Shown here: positions 34,079 through 45,934 of the stretch, piece after piece
Layout of the letters: every line of letters starts with the position of its first letter
How positions within the stretch are numbered: position 1 is the first letter of the stretch
Source of the DNA: Heterobilharzia americana
Lineage: Eukaryota; Platyhelminthes; Trematoda; Strigeidida; Schistosomatidae
DNA: 64,000 bases
Assembly: GCA_944470555.2 (NCBI GenBank)
Contig: OX104130.1
Location: 55,089,491-55,153,490, forward strand
Reading direction: 5' to 3'
Notes under the pieces: generated by a model
The model's database searches: none
What the model was told of the DNA's origin: nothing
What the model saw: the letters and a program-made list of their open reading frames with translations, nothing else
Made by a program: the position numbers and the translations under genes

Positions 34079-34340
34079 ATAAGATTATCATTTTGATTAC
34101 CTGAGATAGCCGTGGTTTAGCAGACTAGTATGTGTACTGGGTGATGATTAAAGGTTAAATGAAAATCTAGTCCTTGGCGAGACTGGAACCAGCGACCACT
34201 GGGCTTCTGGTCCCATGCTCTACCAACTGGGACCTTGTAGTTCACATGGTAGAGCATCGGGCCAGAAACTCGGGGGTCGCTGGTTCGAGTTTGGCTACGG
34301 TCCAAATTTTCATTTCACTTTCAACCATCACCCAGAGTAA
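34079..34340. mobile_element. Family A head-to-head palindrome II
   Basis: It has the same design as palindrome I about 350 bp away. A minus arm (34133-34222) with the ACCAGCGACCACTGGG landmark is followed by a plus arm (34243-34335) with GGGTCGCTGGTTCGAG and the tail CATCACCCAGAG. The CTGAGATAGCCG landmark at 34101 is inverted relative to the one at 33907. The two palindromes therefore nest inside a larger inverted arrangement. Confidence 0.75.
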
Positions 34341-34669
34341 AGGATAGGACATAAATATAAAATGAGGATCATTGTAACAGCGATAACAACGGTAGTAATA
34401 ATAATAGTAATGATAATAATCATATCAACAATAATAAATGATCGTGTGATTATTCACGTACTTGCCATTATTGTCTAAACTAATCACGGTATGTGTGTGT
34501 ATGCACGTGTGTTAAGGATAATGCTGATACGAAGATTCATGGCTAACCACGTAACAATTTCATAACCTGATGATGATCCCACTGTGCTTAAAGCAGGGGG
34601 TGCTGGTAAAGATATATTGCGGTTATTTGATAAATAATGACAGAAAAATGAACGATGAAAAAAATAGTA

Positions 34670-34706
34670 CCAGTCTGCCAAACCATGCCTAACTCAGATA
34701 GTCACA
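34670..34706 (+). mobile_element. Family A fragment
   Basis: Only the landmark AGTCTGCCAAACCATG plus CTCAGATAGTC is present. Confidence 0.6.
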
Positions 34707-34709
34707 TTT

Positions 34710-37700
34710 AAAACAATTCTTAGCTCAAAATCTAAAAATCACGAAATTGTTCGAATCAAGTACTGTGAGGATTAGTTCTTTCTTGAGGAAGTGATTATGT
34801 CATAGTGTTATTACAGATAACTTTTCGATAATCATGATGATAAGCGTATCTGAGTGAAATTACCACGTAAGTGATTATTAATTATGCTGAACGAATGAGA
34901 TGGCTTTAGTTGATCTAAGGCTCTCTCTTTATTTGATCATATCTAGACTGAATATATAGACGTTTTAAACTAGAGTCTCCGTATTTTCAGACTTATGGCG
35001 TTGGTAAGATGTCCAACTACATATATCGAAGGATGGATATACTTCGCAGCAGTTTGCTGTCGCCCACTCTTCTCATTTGTTACATCACTAATGAAAGTAT
35101 GAAATTATGTACAGGGTGTAGGATTTTAACAACAGTGTGTTGTAGTACCACCCTGTGAGCAGTATCGGGGTTGGACGTAATGCACTAGGAAAGGAAGACA
35201 GTTGCATCGATAAGGGTGATGAAGCTTCACAAGTAAGGTGACTTGGGGACGTGATGTGCATGCTAATCCACTGTCTGCTGGGACCCATAATGCAAACTGA
35301 GGTATGACAAGGTTGGAAGAAGGCTGATGTAGGCAAAACTAAGTTGTGACACGGATGCCTTCTATCACTAACCATTGTAGTGAGATAAGCATCAAAGTGT
35401 CACCCACCTAGTTGGGATTTGTGAGTCAACATAAGTCACTGGTTGAAGGTCCCCGGTACTGTATCTCAAAATCCTTCACAATGGTGCAAATTTATACAGT
35501 TTTAGTCACCTTCGAACTACTAAATATTTGTATTGATCCTCTTTCTTATATCTTACACTTTTATCAACTAGTACGCTATTAGGTTTCTTTGAGCGCTTGT
35601 AGGGAGTGTGGGAACTTTAACCGATGTACTCATGTACCAGACACTTCGTTGGTAACTCTATCCGACTTCCACATTGCTGATCTTATATTTTATCAGCTAC
35701 CTTGTAAGATTTACCTATGATTAGGTCCTAATTTTCTGTTAACCACAATGTTAAATATCCTCAAAATTATCTAGTTGGTTGACTAGCCTTGAATAAATAC
35801 ACCTTGAGACTGTCGAGCAATCTATTTGCTAAATAAAATCACCAACATTAAGTTTTTGCTCAAAAAAACATTAACTTGTCAAATATGTGAGCATCTCTAA
35901 AATATCAGTCTCTCTCACATACACTTTTAATCGAATTCAAATCCCTCTAAAATAATCAATGAATTTGTTATCTCTTACTACACCACAAACTTCACATATT
36001 CTATAAATGTTGATTAGGCTACCTAGATGCTCAGGATCCCATAGGTAGATCAAAGTTTGAGTTCGCCAGTGACTGGAAAGGATTCAGAGATTCAAACCAA
36101 TGGTTTCATTCTCAGCTCTAAGTAAAAATGCTAAGATTCACAATTACAGAAAAGTTGTTTAGTATATTGAAGTTTTCAGCTGGTTCTTGAATTCTTTTCG
36201 TGTTTTTAACCCCTCCTTTATACTGATATTTTCCTTTGAATAGTATGCTATGGCTTCCAGTTGGACTGCGCCAGGTTCAAGACTTAACTAATCCAATTAC
36301 AAGTTGGTTATTTATCGGTTATGACTGAATGAAACAATGTTCAGTATGACAGTGAAATAATTTTTAAGACTCATGAAGTCGTATTTTAACACTTTTTGTT
36401 AATCCTATCGCCGAATAAATGATCTATCATGATATTAACCAGCATCGAAAACGGCAGTACATTGTATGTCATGTCACCGTTTGTTTAAGGCTGAAAATAT
36501 CATTTGGCTGGGTACAGTGATTATGATGGATTAATTGTTCACTGATGTATACCTGGTTGTTTTTTTGTTTTTGTCGGGAATGGGTAGATTACTGCATTTT
36601 TTTGTGACTCAGTGAATTCGTTGTGCTATTTTAAACTTTATTCATTCATATTTCAAGTGGTTTGCACTAATTGACCTTTGATACCATAAACTTTTAATGA
36701 TAATAATATTGTCCATTTGACCTATTAAAACAAAATTGAAAATTTAACTCAAAAAAAATTAAAACTATTATTTCTATGCTAACATAGGCATAGCTGAGTA
36801 GTATTTTAGAAACATTTATTTCCATTTATCAAGGAGAATTATTTATTTAAAAGTTTGAATACACTTTTTTGTTTTGTTTTATTCATCTAATCAATAAAAA
36901 TTAAGCGCACTAAATAAATAGCGGCCATATTGAATATGAATATTAACATAGTATTTTCTGCTACCACCACTATGACAGTATTCAGTGTGTGAATGCAACA
37001 AATTTGTTGTTTTTTAGTGAATAATAATAACAAAAGCTAAAGACTGAAAAGGTGAAATGGCCTAGTTACTAAAGTGATTGAAATTTTGATAGGTGACGTT
37101 AATATTTATTACAAAGGATGATTAAATAGCTGAACATGAGTTGTTACGTCATACAACTGAACATATGTTGTCTCTTATAGCAATGCACACCTGCCAACAC
37201 GCCAACACGTGTACAAGCCATGCAAATTATAGAAATCATAATGGTATAGGTTGATTATGTTTATAAAAATTTCTGTAAACTTCACTCAATTATTATATTT
37301 CTAATATCTGATTCATGAAAATCTATTGATAAATCACTCAAACAATAAAGTCATTCACATGTTTAATTAATGAGTAAAGGTCATTTAAAAATGTATTACG
37401 CGCCAGATAACAAAAAGTGCAAAACCTCTAAAAGTTAAATGGTTCAATGCTAGATACTAATCACCTTGTTGATTAATACGTGGAAGATGAAGGCGGAAGC
37501 TATTCACAGTGATCAATAATCTTATCATGTGTATCTAAATCCAGTGTAAAGACAGATGGACTTCTTTCATTTTGTCTGTTTGCAAAAACGTTTTAAAACG
37601 AATAAAGTACACAAATTTAATAATTACTAATTATCTTGTCAATTATTTACTAAGAAAATAACGCCTTTCACATCATACATCGAATGTTATATTAAAAAGG

Positions 37701-37930
37701 ACTCAATTTTAAGGTGTATATGATGATGAGACGTCTTGATAGTACTAAAATGTGAAGTACTCGTGAAGTGATCACTAGAAGAAGATAAATTAACTATTGA
37801 ATGAATTGATGGACCAAATGAATGGATATTGATTGATGATATGATCGAGTGATTACTATTCACGGGAAACAAACGTGGTGACGTAATACCGAAAGTGAAC
37901 GCATGTCATGAAAAACAGAATAGCCTTCTG
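34710..37930. other. Unassigned AT-rich stretch
   Basis: No gene or retroposon could be supported in more than 3 kb. Faint B-like words near 35400 and 36040 are too short to call. This is the longest repeat-poor stretch of the middle of the window. Confidence 0.4.
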
Positions 37931-37936
37931 ACTGGC

Positions 37937-38205
37937 CTATGGAGCTGTGGTTCAGTGAGTTAAAGAGATGACTTCCAACCAATGGGCCACGGGTTCAAGT
38001 TCCATTCCACCTTTTGAGGTTCGGGAAACCAGTTAGTATCATTTGCCCTCACACAATAGATGTGGCTCATTGTCTCCTACATGGGTGTGCATAAGGTAGC
38101 TGAGTGTGTTCTATTCCTTTGATTAGTCACTGGAGGGTAACTAACTTCATGCTGTCTGATCCTAAGTGCTGATCGAATTGACCCAACACGACGACGTACT
38201 TTTAT
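37937..38205 (+). mobile_element. Family D retroposon
   Basis: The tRNA-like head is GTGGTTCAGTGAGTTAAAG (A box) with CACGGGTTCAAGTTCC (B box, 37988-38003). The arm with CACACAATAGATGTGGC is shared with 6343-6540. The distal part (38118-38205) is also found at 63165-63265. Confidence 0.65.
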
Positions 38206-38560
38206 AAGTGTTAGTTGGATGGAGGCCCTGGACCGAGGGTTTTGCGCTTTCCGGCACTCGTCAGCAAGGGTTACCTGCAACCTCTACGGAACTGATGCCC
38301 CATTTTGAATTGGAGCCCTCTAGTGACCAATCAGTTCGCTTGATTCAGTCCTACAAGGAGTCACTCCCGGCCTGAACAGCTTGATGAAAACGTCTCTGAC
38401 TGTAGCACTGGGTGACGCTTGTTTAAATCTCAGGCGGGACATCACTTGCATAGAGATTGCAGATACGCCTTGCTCACGAGTGACAAGAAGCACGAAACCT
38501 AACAGCGGACTTCCTGTCGAAATAAGATGATCACTTTTAAGGGGTATAAAATTACCCAAA
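38205..38560. mobile_element. Family E head-to-head inverted pair
   Basis: The minus arm at 38205-38310 includes a hammerhead-like motif at 38225-38272. Its helix I is CCTTG/CAGGG, core CTGACGA, helix III ACC/GGT and GTC site, but G12 is A (CAAAAC). The plus arm at 38340-38560 has its motif at 38466-38512, with G5 changed to C and GAAA intact. The tRNA-like parts lie between the two motifs. Confidence 0.65.
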
Positions 38561-38564
38561 AATT

Positions 38565-38975
38565 ATCAACGAACCAGTTAACCCAGACTGGCTTCATATC
38601 ACTATATTAGGTAGTCCCTTGAGCGAACTATTCAGTTATTTCACATGTCTAGAGATGAAGAAATTCTGGGAAGACTTGTGAACGAGTTGATCACTGGATG
38701 ATTACTTATATCTGTCTCTCATCCCAAGTACTGGTCGAAATACATAGATCGGCCAGGTGTGCAGTATCGTCTACCTAGTTAAATAACATAATATTGTTAC
38801 ATCTAGTAAATGAGATGAGATGAACAGACGGTTGCATTGACTATAATCAGATGATCAGTTTGGGATATTAGAGAAGAAAAGAAATTCCCAAAGATTGATT
38901 TTTCTCCGTTGATTTCAGCATTTACTTATGATACTTTGGTGATTTTTAAGGACTGACTGACATCAAATTAGTTTC
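38565..38975. other. Unassigned stretch
   Basis: Nothing recognised. Confidence 0.5.
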
Positions 38976-38979
38976 TGCC

Positions 38980-39160
38980 GTGGGCTGACATCATCTGAAG
39001 AGACAGTGAGAACCGTAAGGTATTGGACAGTTGTTTCGTCCTGGTCTGAGACTCCTCAGCAGTGCCTATGCAAACTTCGTGAGGAATGGATATCATGATC
39101 GTTAGATCTGATACGGAATATATAACCATTCAACCACTGATTTGGAATTCAGTGGCTCAA
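38980..39160 (-). mobile_element. Family C retroposon
   Basis: The tail side is GGGCTGACATCATCTGAAGA (38983). The hammerhead motif is at 39021-39070 and the head is toward 39160. Confidence 0.65.
39021..39070 (-). ncRNA. Hammerhead ribozyme candidate, family C, second copy
   Basis: Core CTGAGGA, helix II GTCT/GGAC with a true G-C closing pair, GAAA, helix III ACA/TGT with an AC loop, and GTC site (plus-strand 39026-39028) are all intact. Helix I is eroded (two good pairs, then mismatches), so cleavage in cis is doubtful. Confidence 0.5.
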
Positions 39161-39399
39161 ATTATCCCATGTGAGTTAATTAGTAATGCAGTGTGACCAT
39201 CATCGTCTTGTTTCACTGACGAATATTTCTCTTAACAACCGAATCGCCGAGGCCATTGGTCATGAATTCACATTAGAATTCCGCGATGTTCATCTCGAAA
39301 CCAGTCACCAGTGATGACCTAGCGTTGGCCTGTTAGACAATAACAGGCTTGTTTGTTTGCCATTACTATAGAGACCATTGTACAGCTGCTGAAAAAGAT

Positions 39400-39945
39400 T
39401 CGTTAGAAAGTACACTTTCTTTGTTGAATGACTTTGGCCCTATATTGATCTTGGTGACTAGCAAAGATACCCAGGACGCTCGTTTCCTTATATATTTGGG
39501 ACTAGTCGGCTGGATGTATTTGCACCCAAGTTAGTGATGTTACTCCCTCTGAGGCTCGAGCCCAGTACCCTTTGCTCCAAACGCCAGATCCTTATCCACT
39601 AAGCCACTGCAGCACGATAGCACCAACTGTTCAACAGGTATCAAGTGTTGTTTGTCGATGCTCATAATTCCCCTTTGTGAAGGCGTCTGAAGTGATGGAT
39701 ACTGCGTTCGAGTGTCAATGGAAACAACATCACTCACTGGGGTTCAGGCACATCTAGATGGTGAGTCCCAAGTAGGACTAAACGTGCTTCCCGGATTCCT
39801 CTGCTAGTCACCAAGATCAGTATAACATCATGAATATCCGGCAGTACTGAGGCATTCTCGTAGGCGCCCATCTACTAACTTAGGTCGAGCAATTCGGCCC
39901 TGTATATCAACGGGGAATTACAAGTATCATTGCGACTTTGTGCTG
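39400..39945. mobile_element. Family B head-to-head inverted pair
   Basis: A minus copy (39400-39605; motif at 39470-39515, core decayed) and a plus copy (39665-39945) meet at their tRNA-like heads. The plus copy has CATCACTCACTGGGG at 39729 and its motif at 39757-39800 with GATGGTGA core and CTAAAC. The plus tail carries the ATGAATATCCGGCAGTACTG landmark at 39830 and GGGGAATTACAAGTATC at 39910. Confidence 0.7.
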
Positions 39946-39949
39946 AATT

Positions 39950-40800
39950 ACTACTGGATATTTGATGCTTCATAGAGAGTGATTAACTAATTCAACAAAA
40001 GAAACTTCATTAATGGTCAAATTCTTTCTTAACTGTCACAGTGTCAGTTTAATTATCTCATTATTATATAGAACTTTAAAATGAATAAGCTCATCATACA
40101 TTTCACAGTTATACTGTGCAGACTCTTCAGTGAGATATTTAACTATGAAAGTTTATACTGTCATTATTTTTAGGCAGGCTTTTCTCACTCTTTACTCACC
40201 TTCACCTTCATTAGTCTTGTAACGACCAGAATACGATTATCCTGGTGAGAATGCAGTGCATAGTCCAGAACAGGCTTCGATTTGACTAAAAAGATACGAT
40301 TGCGTCCTTTTTGTTTAGTGTACTTAACTTCCTTGAGTTATACATAGCCAAAATATATCCCATGGATAAAAGAACAAAAACTGATGTCGATATATCGATA
40401 TTATGTATGTGTTGTACCTACAGCACAATTTAATCATCGTATAATAAAAGCTAAAAGGTAATTCAACAATACTGCTTTGGCGCTATGCAGTTAACAACAA
40501 CTTCCTTGATACAAAAACACTAAGCTATGTGGCAAAAAGGGATCACTTAGTGATGAAGATTATATATTTACTAAACAATTGAAAGTATTCCCATCAAAAG
40601 AGACCCAAATGTCTGTCTGCAAGAGTCAGATCAAACAATAGGAATACTTTAAGCAGACAGCCAAATCATAACCAAAACAATAATAGCCTCCTATACAACC
40701 TTGAACAGAGTAAAACAGTATTGGTGAAAATAAAAATAAACTTTGAACACAACAAATTAAAGTTGAATAACTGGATTACAAAAGAAGAATACAACTACAG
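39950..40800. other. Unassigned stretch
   Basis: Nothing recognised. Confidence 0.5.
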
Positions 40801-41205
40801 TTTTGATACTGGGTGGTCATTGAAGGCAAAATAAAAATCTGCATCGCAGCCAGATTAGAACTAGCGACTACCGGATTACTGGCCCGGTGCTCTACCTAAT
40901 GAACTACGAGGCCTAACTGCCCGATTATCATGTGAATTTGTGACACATTACTATCGCTTGCTTGTATTCACACTGAATGCTCAGTCAGGAATTCTCATCC
41001 GAATCGCCACCTACTTGAACCAGAGAGAGAGCATCATATTAATTATCATTTTGACTATCTGAGGTAGTCATAGTTTGACAGACTAGTATTGATACTAGAT
41101 GCTGATTGAAGGTAAAAAGGAAATTTGGGCCGCGATGGGACTCGGGCTGGCGACCACCGGGTACCTGATCCAGTGTTCTATCAACTCAGCTACGAGGCCA
41201 AAATG
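40800..41205 (-). mobile_element. Family A retroposons in tandem, minus
   Basis: One full-length minus copy (40803-41095) is followed directly by the tail and tRNA-like part of a second copy in the same orientation (41085-41205). The TTGATACT joint at about 41090 repeats the start of the first copy. Confidence 0.7.
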
Positions 41206-41209
41206 CGGA

Positions 41210-41540
41210 GACTGATGAAGGTACTTCTGTAAGTTTGAGCAACATAGAGTAAGAAAATGAGGCAATATGAATATGTTCTAATACAGAAACAAAAAAGTAG
41301 CAGTAAAGGCAAAAACATAACCTCATTGATCATGTAGGACAGATTTTCCGGTTATTTTCCACTAAATTGTCTTAAACAAATAAACAGGTATCAGATACGA
41401 ACGGAACGTTATCTAATTATTTCACTATAACTGAGTAGTTTTTCATTTCTCCTCTAATTCTAGATTCATTTTACGATAGATTCTGCTTCATTTGTTAGCA
41501 AGTACCTAGATACCTACATAAGTGGATCATCAACTAGTAT
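41210..41540. other. Unassigned stretch
   Basis: Nothing recognised. Confidence 0.5.
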
Positions 41541-41544
41541 CGAG

Positions 41545-41700
41545 TTATTTCTATCTTCGACTAACCGTGGGTCTTGGGTTCGAGTCTCACTGAGGACAAC
41601 ATCACTCACTATGGTGCAGGTACATCCAGCTGACAAGTCTTAAAAAGGAAGAAGTGCGTATCATGGATTCTACTGCTAGTTAAAAAGTAGACTATATCGC
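41545..41700 (+). mobile_element. Family B retroposon
   Basis: It has B box GGGTTCGAGTCTC (41577), CATCACTCACTATGG spacer and a hammerhead-like motif at 41628-41672. The core is CTGACAA (G8 to A) and GAAG replaces GAAA. Confidence 0.7.
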
Positions 41701-41899
41701 AAATATCATGTTTTTTAGTTATCTAATAGGATCTAGTGATACAGACATCCATATTATAGATGCATTATAAGTATTTAACTTCTGATAGAGCAAAAGGTTT
41801 CACAGATGCATCACTTCAATGAACACATTTTCCATCTTTTGTATCCTGAATGAAATCATTCCTATAAAATGTCCAATACTATTATGTATTAGTATTGTT

Positions 41900-42195
41900 G
41901 CTTGTATTTAACCGTCGTTGATAGGACCTAATCAATTCGTCTCTGTTGTCATGTGGGCTCATGTGTGGATGCCTTACCTGTGTTTTAATTGTAGTAATAG
42001 TGGATAGTGGCTAGCAGTGGAATTTAGGATGCTTATTTTGTCCTATTTCGGACTCGTTTAAAGCGATCGGTCCCGAGTTCGAATCCCAGTGGGGTCAACA
42101 TCACACACTGAAAGGCAGGTACATCCAGCTGACCAGTCCCGAATAGAACGAAATTCGCATTCTGGATTCCACTGCTAGCCACTATTCATCATTAC
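41900..42195. mobile_element. Family B inverted pair
   Basis: A minus part (41915-42060: tail, then GTGGCTAGCAGTGGAATT and a decayed motif) is joined to a plus copy (42061-42195). The plus copy has B box GAGTTCGAATCCC and a motif at 42123-42168 whose helix I (ATCCAG/CTGGAT) is perfect. Its core reads CTGACCA (G8 to C). Confidence 0.7.
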
Positions 42196-42465
42196 TATTG
42201 TGTGTATTTAGACAAACCTTCTAATTTACTTCTTAAAGTGTTGTCAAAGATTAAAAGAAATAAAATTGCATGGATTCAAATTAAAACTTTAGCACGTGAA
42301 TAGATCCACGAAAAGATTTCGTTTTCAAGGAATCCCTCGTTTTACTTAGTACTTAGTAAAAGAGACTTTTTCCAGTACTACCTATAACAACGCTAATCTC
42401 GCCTGGTTAACCAGCTCATCAGTTACTAGCCGGTTCTAAGCTCGGATAAAGAGGAAAGGTTGGGC

Positions 42466-43100
42466 CCAGACGACAACCATGAGCACACTGAATTTTGGAG
42501 TGGCTATCATGATATCCCCAACAGCGTCGAAGGCTCTCTCTCATGCAGTGGGAACCAATCTCATCCTCCACGATCACGATCATCACAGTAAGATGGGTTC
42601 AACTCAAAAGGAAGGACAGTCACAATCATTCAATGCTACTCTACACACCTAGAAAATAATGCAGATGAAAAGAAGGAGGAATTCTACAGATTACTGCAAT
42701 CAACACTGAACAAGAACCCACTCCAGTTGGTGACATCAAAATTGTAATGGGTGGGGTGATATGAATGGCAGACTGGGAGCAGACAACACAGGAAGAGAAC
42801 TCATCATCATGGGTCGAGAAGCACTCAGTGAAATGATGAGTGAGAATGGAGAATTGTTTGCAGAATTCTGTGCATTCAACGATTTGGTGATTGGAGTCAG
42901 GTAGTGTGTTCAAGCACAAGGATATCCACAAAGCGAGTGACATGGATTTCACCAGACACCAGGACACACACACTATACCAAAAATCAGATCGACTTCATG
43001 TCAATGTGAAGAAGGTGGAGAGGCAGTCAGCCTACTTGACACAAGATCGAGAAGGGGAGCAGCTGTTGGTTGACACCACTCACTATCTAGTGTAAGGAAC
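42466..43100 (+). pseudogene. Endonuclease remnant of L6
   Basis: It carries landmarks GVAIMIS, the AHSMLLYTPR-like stretch, MGREALSEMMSENGELFAEF near 42810-42870 and GSVFKHKDIHKA (42897-42935), with frame changes. The 60-residue translation at 42891-43073 equals that of L1. The opposite-strand text is also nearly the same, so the two copies share their lesions. Confidence 0.75.
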
Positions 43101-43789
43101 CTGCCTTCGAAATCAAGTTGAAAGCCTTCAAGGAAGCTGGTGATAGGTCAGAGTTGAAGTTCAACACCCACTGAGAAGAGAAACTGAACTGAATGACGAA
43201 ACTACAAAGAACATCTTGACATCAGTCAGCCACCATGAGAAAGTGGGAGACATTAGACAACATCCGTGAGGAGACCTGCATAACAGTGTTAGGACGGAAG
43301 AAAAAACAGGACAGGAAATGGATCTCCACGAACACATGGAAGCTGATAGAGGAGGGAGAGGAAGACGGTAATGGTAAAGCAGAAGATGAACCAGTGCAGT
43401 GCAGTGTAGGGATGAACAGAGAAAATAGAAACGGAGTACAACGTATAAAGTAAAGAAGAATGCACAAAGACAAAAGACACTTCTACGACACCCTGGCAAG
43501 TGAAGAAGAACAGGCTGCAGGTAAGGGAGACAGAGACCTGACAACACTATGTCAAATAACCAGGTTACTATCTGGGAGGGAAGAGACCAACTCAGATGAA
43601 ACAAATGAAGGATAGTGAAGGAAACCTAATTATCAAAGAGGAGAAACAAAGCAAACGATTGAATGACCACTTCAAAAAACTCTTGAATCGACCACCACCA
43701 CCTGCAACTCGTCCAGAAGTACCACCAGCAACCCAGCCACAGAATTACCAGTGAACACAAACCCTCCGACAAAAAAAAAGAAGTCCCGA

Positions 43790-44185
43790 ACGTCATAAAG
43801 TCGTTGAAATTTAGGAAAGCAGCAGGACTAGATGGAATTTCACCAGAAGTATTGAAAACAGACACAGAAACCCCAGCTGCGGACATGCGCACATCACTGT
43901 TGCAGAAGGTTTTGAAGGAAGGAAGGAAAGGCACCTGCCCATTGATTGGAAGAATCGCAAACTTGTCAAACTCCCAAAGAAGGGCGACCTAAGCGTTTAC
44001 AAGGACTGGGGTGGAATCACGCTCCTGTCCACTCCAAGCAAAATATTAGGCCGCATCATACTGGACAGATTAAAAGGTCCTCTGGATTCAAAATTACGAC
44101 CGGAACAGGCTGGCTGGATGGCTTCAGGAAGAACAAATCATGTGCGGATCAAATTTCAACGCTACGCTACTCATCATCATAAAGC
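43790..44185 (+). pseudogene. N-terminal RT remnant of L6
   Basis: The translation [19 protein letters not shown] (43810-43866) is the RT opening motif of this family. After a frame change [14 protein letters not shown] and [12 protein letters not shown] follow to 44180. The stretch stops just before the first catalytic-aspartate motif, which is absent. Confidence 0.8.
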
Positions 44186-44418
44186 TACCTACCTACCTAC
44201 CTACCTACCTACCTACCTACCTACCTACCTACCTACCTACCTACCTACCTACCTACCTACCTACCTACCTACCTACCTACCTACCTACCTACCTACCTAC
44301 CTACCTACCTACCTACCTACCTACCTACCTACCTACCTACCTACCTACCTACCTACCTACCTACCTACCTACCTACCTACCTACCTACCTACCTACCTAC
44401 CTACCTACCTACCTACCT
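44186..44418 (+). repeat. (CTAC)n array, about 58 units
   Basis: An uninterrupted tetranucleotide array of about 233 bp bridges the RT remnant and the C-terminal part of L6. It ends exactly in CTAGACAGC, the same word that follows the shorter CTAC tract in L3. Confidence 0.95.
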
Positions 44419-44965
44419 AGACAGCATCGTCTCAAATACAGGCGGCGGCGGCGGCGACGACGATGGTGGTGACACAGACGACGATGTCAAAGTCACCATC
44501 AGAAAGACAGCACTACAGACCTCCCTCCATCAATCTGAAATCAGTGTGCAGATATACTCCACTCCACTACACTCCACTCCACTCAGCACAAAGCGTGAAC
44601 AACATCCGCATTTTCAACACTAATGTCAGTCAAGTCAGTCAGTCAGTGCTTCTTTCTATGTGATGATTGAGAGAAGTGACACGTTACGAAAAGCATTTCC
44701 AACAAACTACAGACATGCATCACATCAATAGCTGCCACCTACACTCGTTCACTCGATAATGGAGATGGAGATCAGAAGGCAAGAAAGAATAAGTGAGAAG
44801 GAACTCTGGCTGGCTGGCTGGCGACGAACAAACGAACCAAGAAGCTATCACCCAAAAAATATGCAGAAGGAAGTATAGATGGATTAGATTGGATAAACAC
44901 TGAGTGAAATGGTGACGTGCTACTGAAGTCCTATGTTATACGTAAATAATAATAATAATAGTAAT

Positions 44966-45770
44966 CGTTGTTGATACTTTGAACCTGGAATCGACAAATT
45001 AGAGAAAGCTAAAGCAGAAACTGGTGAATCGATTGAGGATAAAAAAAGGTAGACATTAGTGTATTCTCATGAGGTTCGCATATGTACCAAATAAGAATAA
45101 GAAATTTGTGCAGCCGAATGTGAATCCCTGTATGAGAAGTAGAAATGCTAAAGTTTCCACTGGAATATTTCATTGAGTAACAGTTCTAAGCCAAGTCTTT
45201 CAGTCATTTCACAAAAAAGATCTTAATCTCTCTTGACCTCTAAAAGGTTCTTACATGATAACCAAATTTCTGCTAAATATCCATCTGTCAACCGTCTCAT
45301 GAACTTTTTTCAGCCCAATTGATTAACGATGGATGGAAATGCATTTTCAACTCTGTGATCAAACATCTAGATAAAGCGTATCACTGAAGTCTTTTTGAGA
45401 AATTATCTAATATTTTGTACAACTTATGATCTAGTTATTCGAGATGAGTAAGAGTAATTTGTCTGGGTGTATACAGGATATCAGTGATCCGGAAACTTAG
45501 AATCAATACAATGTCCACAAAAGAAGTGCATACAACATGTGATTTTGTAATAATCGTCACAAAGAGCCGACCATTCAAGATAACTCACCTGTTTTGTTGA
45601 TTTATTTATTTATATAATGTAACTTCCCTGACTCCAGAAGACAAGTTCTTCAGGAATGTCCTACCCTTTGTTTTATATTTTCATAAATATACAACTTCTG
45701 AAGTGAGTTTGTAGGAAACAGAAAATTCTTTCACTGCAACCTCATTTCTGCCGTCCAACTTGTTACAGTC
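44966..45770. other. Unassigned stretch
   Basis: Nothing recognised beyond the end of L6. Confidence 0.5.
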
Positions 45771-45774
45771 TGAG

Positions 45775-45930
45775 TTTAAATTCGCCGGAACAGAAGAGCT
45801 CTGGACAGTTGTTTCGTCTTCGCATGGGACTCCTGAGTAGTGCGTACCCATGACCTCGCTCCTCCAGGAGTCGAACCTAGGACATTTGAGTTCCCCGGCC
45901 AACCACTGTGTCACTATCCAATGGTCCATA
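45775..45930 (-). mobile_element. Family C retroposon
   Basis: The hammerhead-like motif (45796-45850, minus) has GAAA, helix III ACA/TGT and GTC site, but the core reads CTCAGGA (G5 to C). B box AGGTTCGACTCC is at 45870. Confidence 0.65.
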
Positions 45931-45934
45931 TTCA

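Larger units (their letters stand above)
42395..44965 (+). mobile_element. Non-LTR retrotransposon copy L6, two internal deletions
   Basis: The 5' leader (42395-42465) matches the L1 leader in reverse complement. At 42465/42466 it jumps to the middle of the endonuclease region, a loss of about 370 bp relative to L1. The copy then runs in order through endonuclease, linker (43100-43790) and early RT to 44185. There a second break, inside the CTAC array, removes the catalytic RT core. The C-terminal part follows (44419-44900), and the copy ends in an AAT run at 44945-44963. Non-autonomous by structure. Confidence 0.85.

Noticed and set aside
43161..43604. 147-residue open frame on the minus strand
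   Set aside because: It is antisense to the linker region of L6; its Leu/Ser/Pro-rich text has no domain. The corresponding antisense frame exists in L1 (1643-2056).
44118..44472. Open frames of about 100-110 residues made of TYLP repeats
   Set aside because: They come from the CTAC array within the dead element L6. All frames through a tetranucleotide array without stops stay open.
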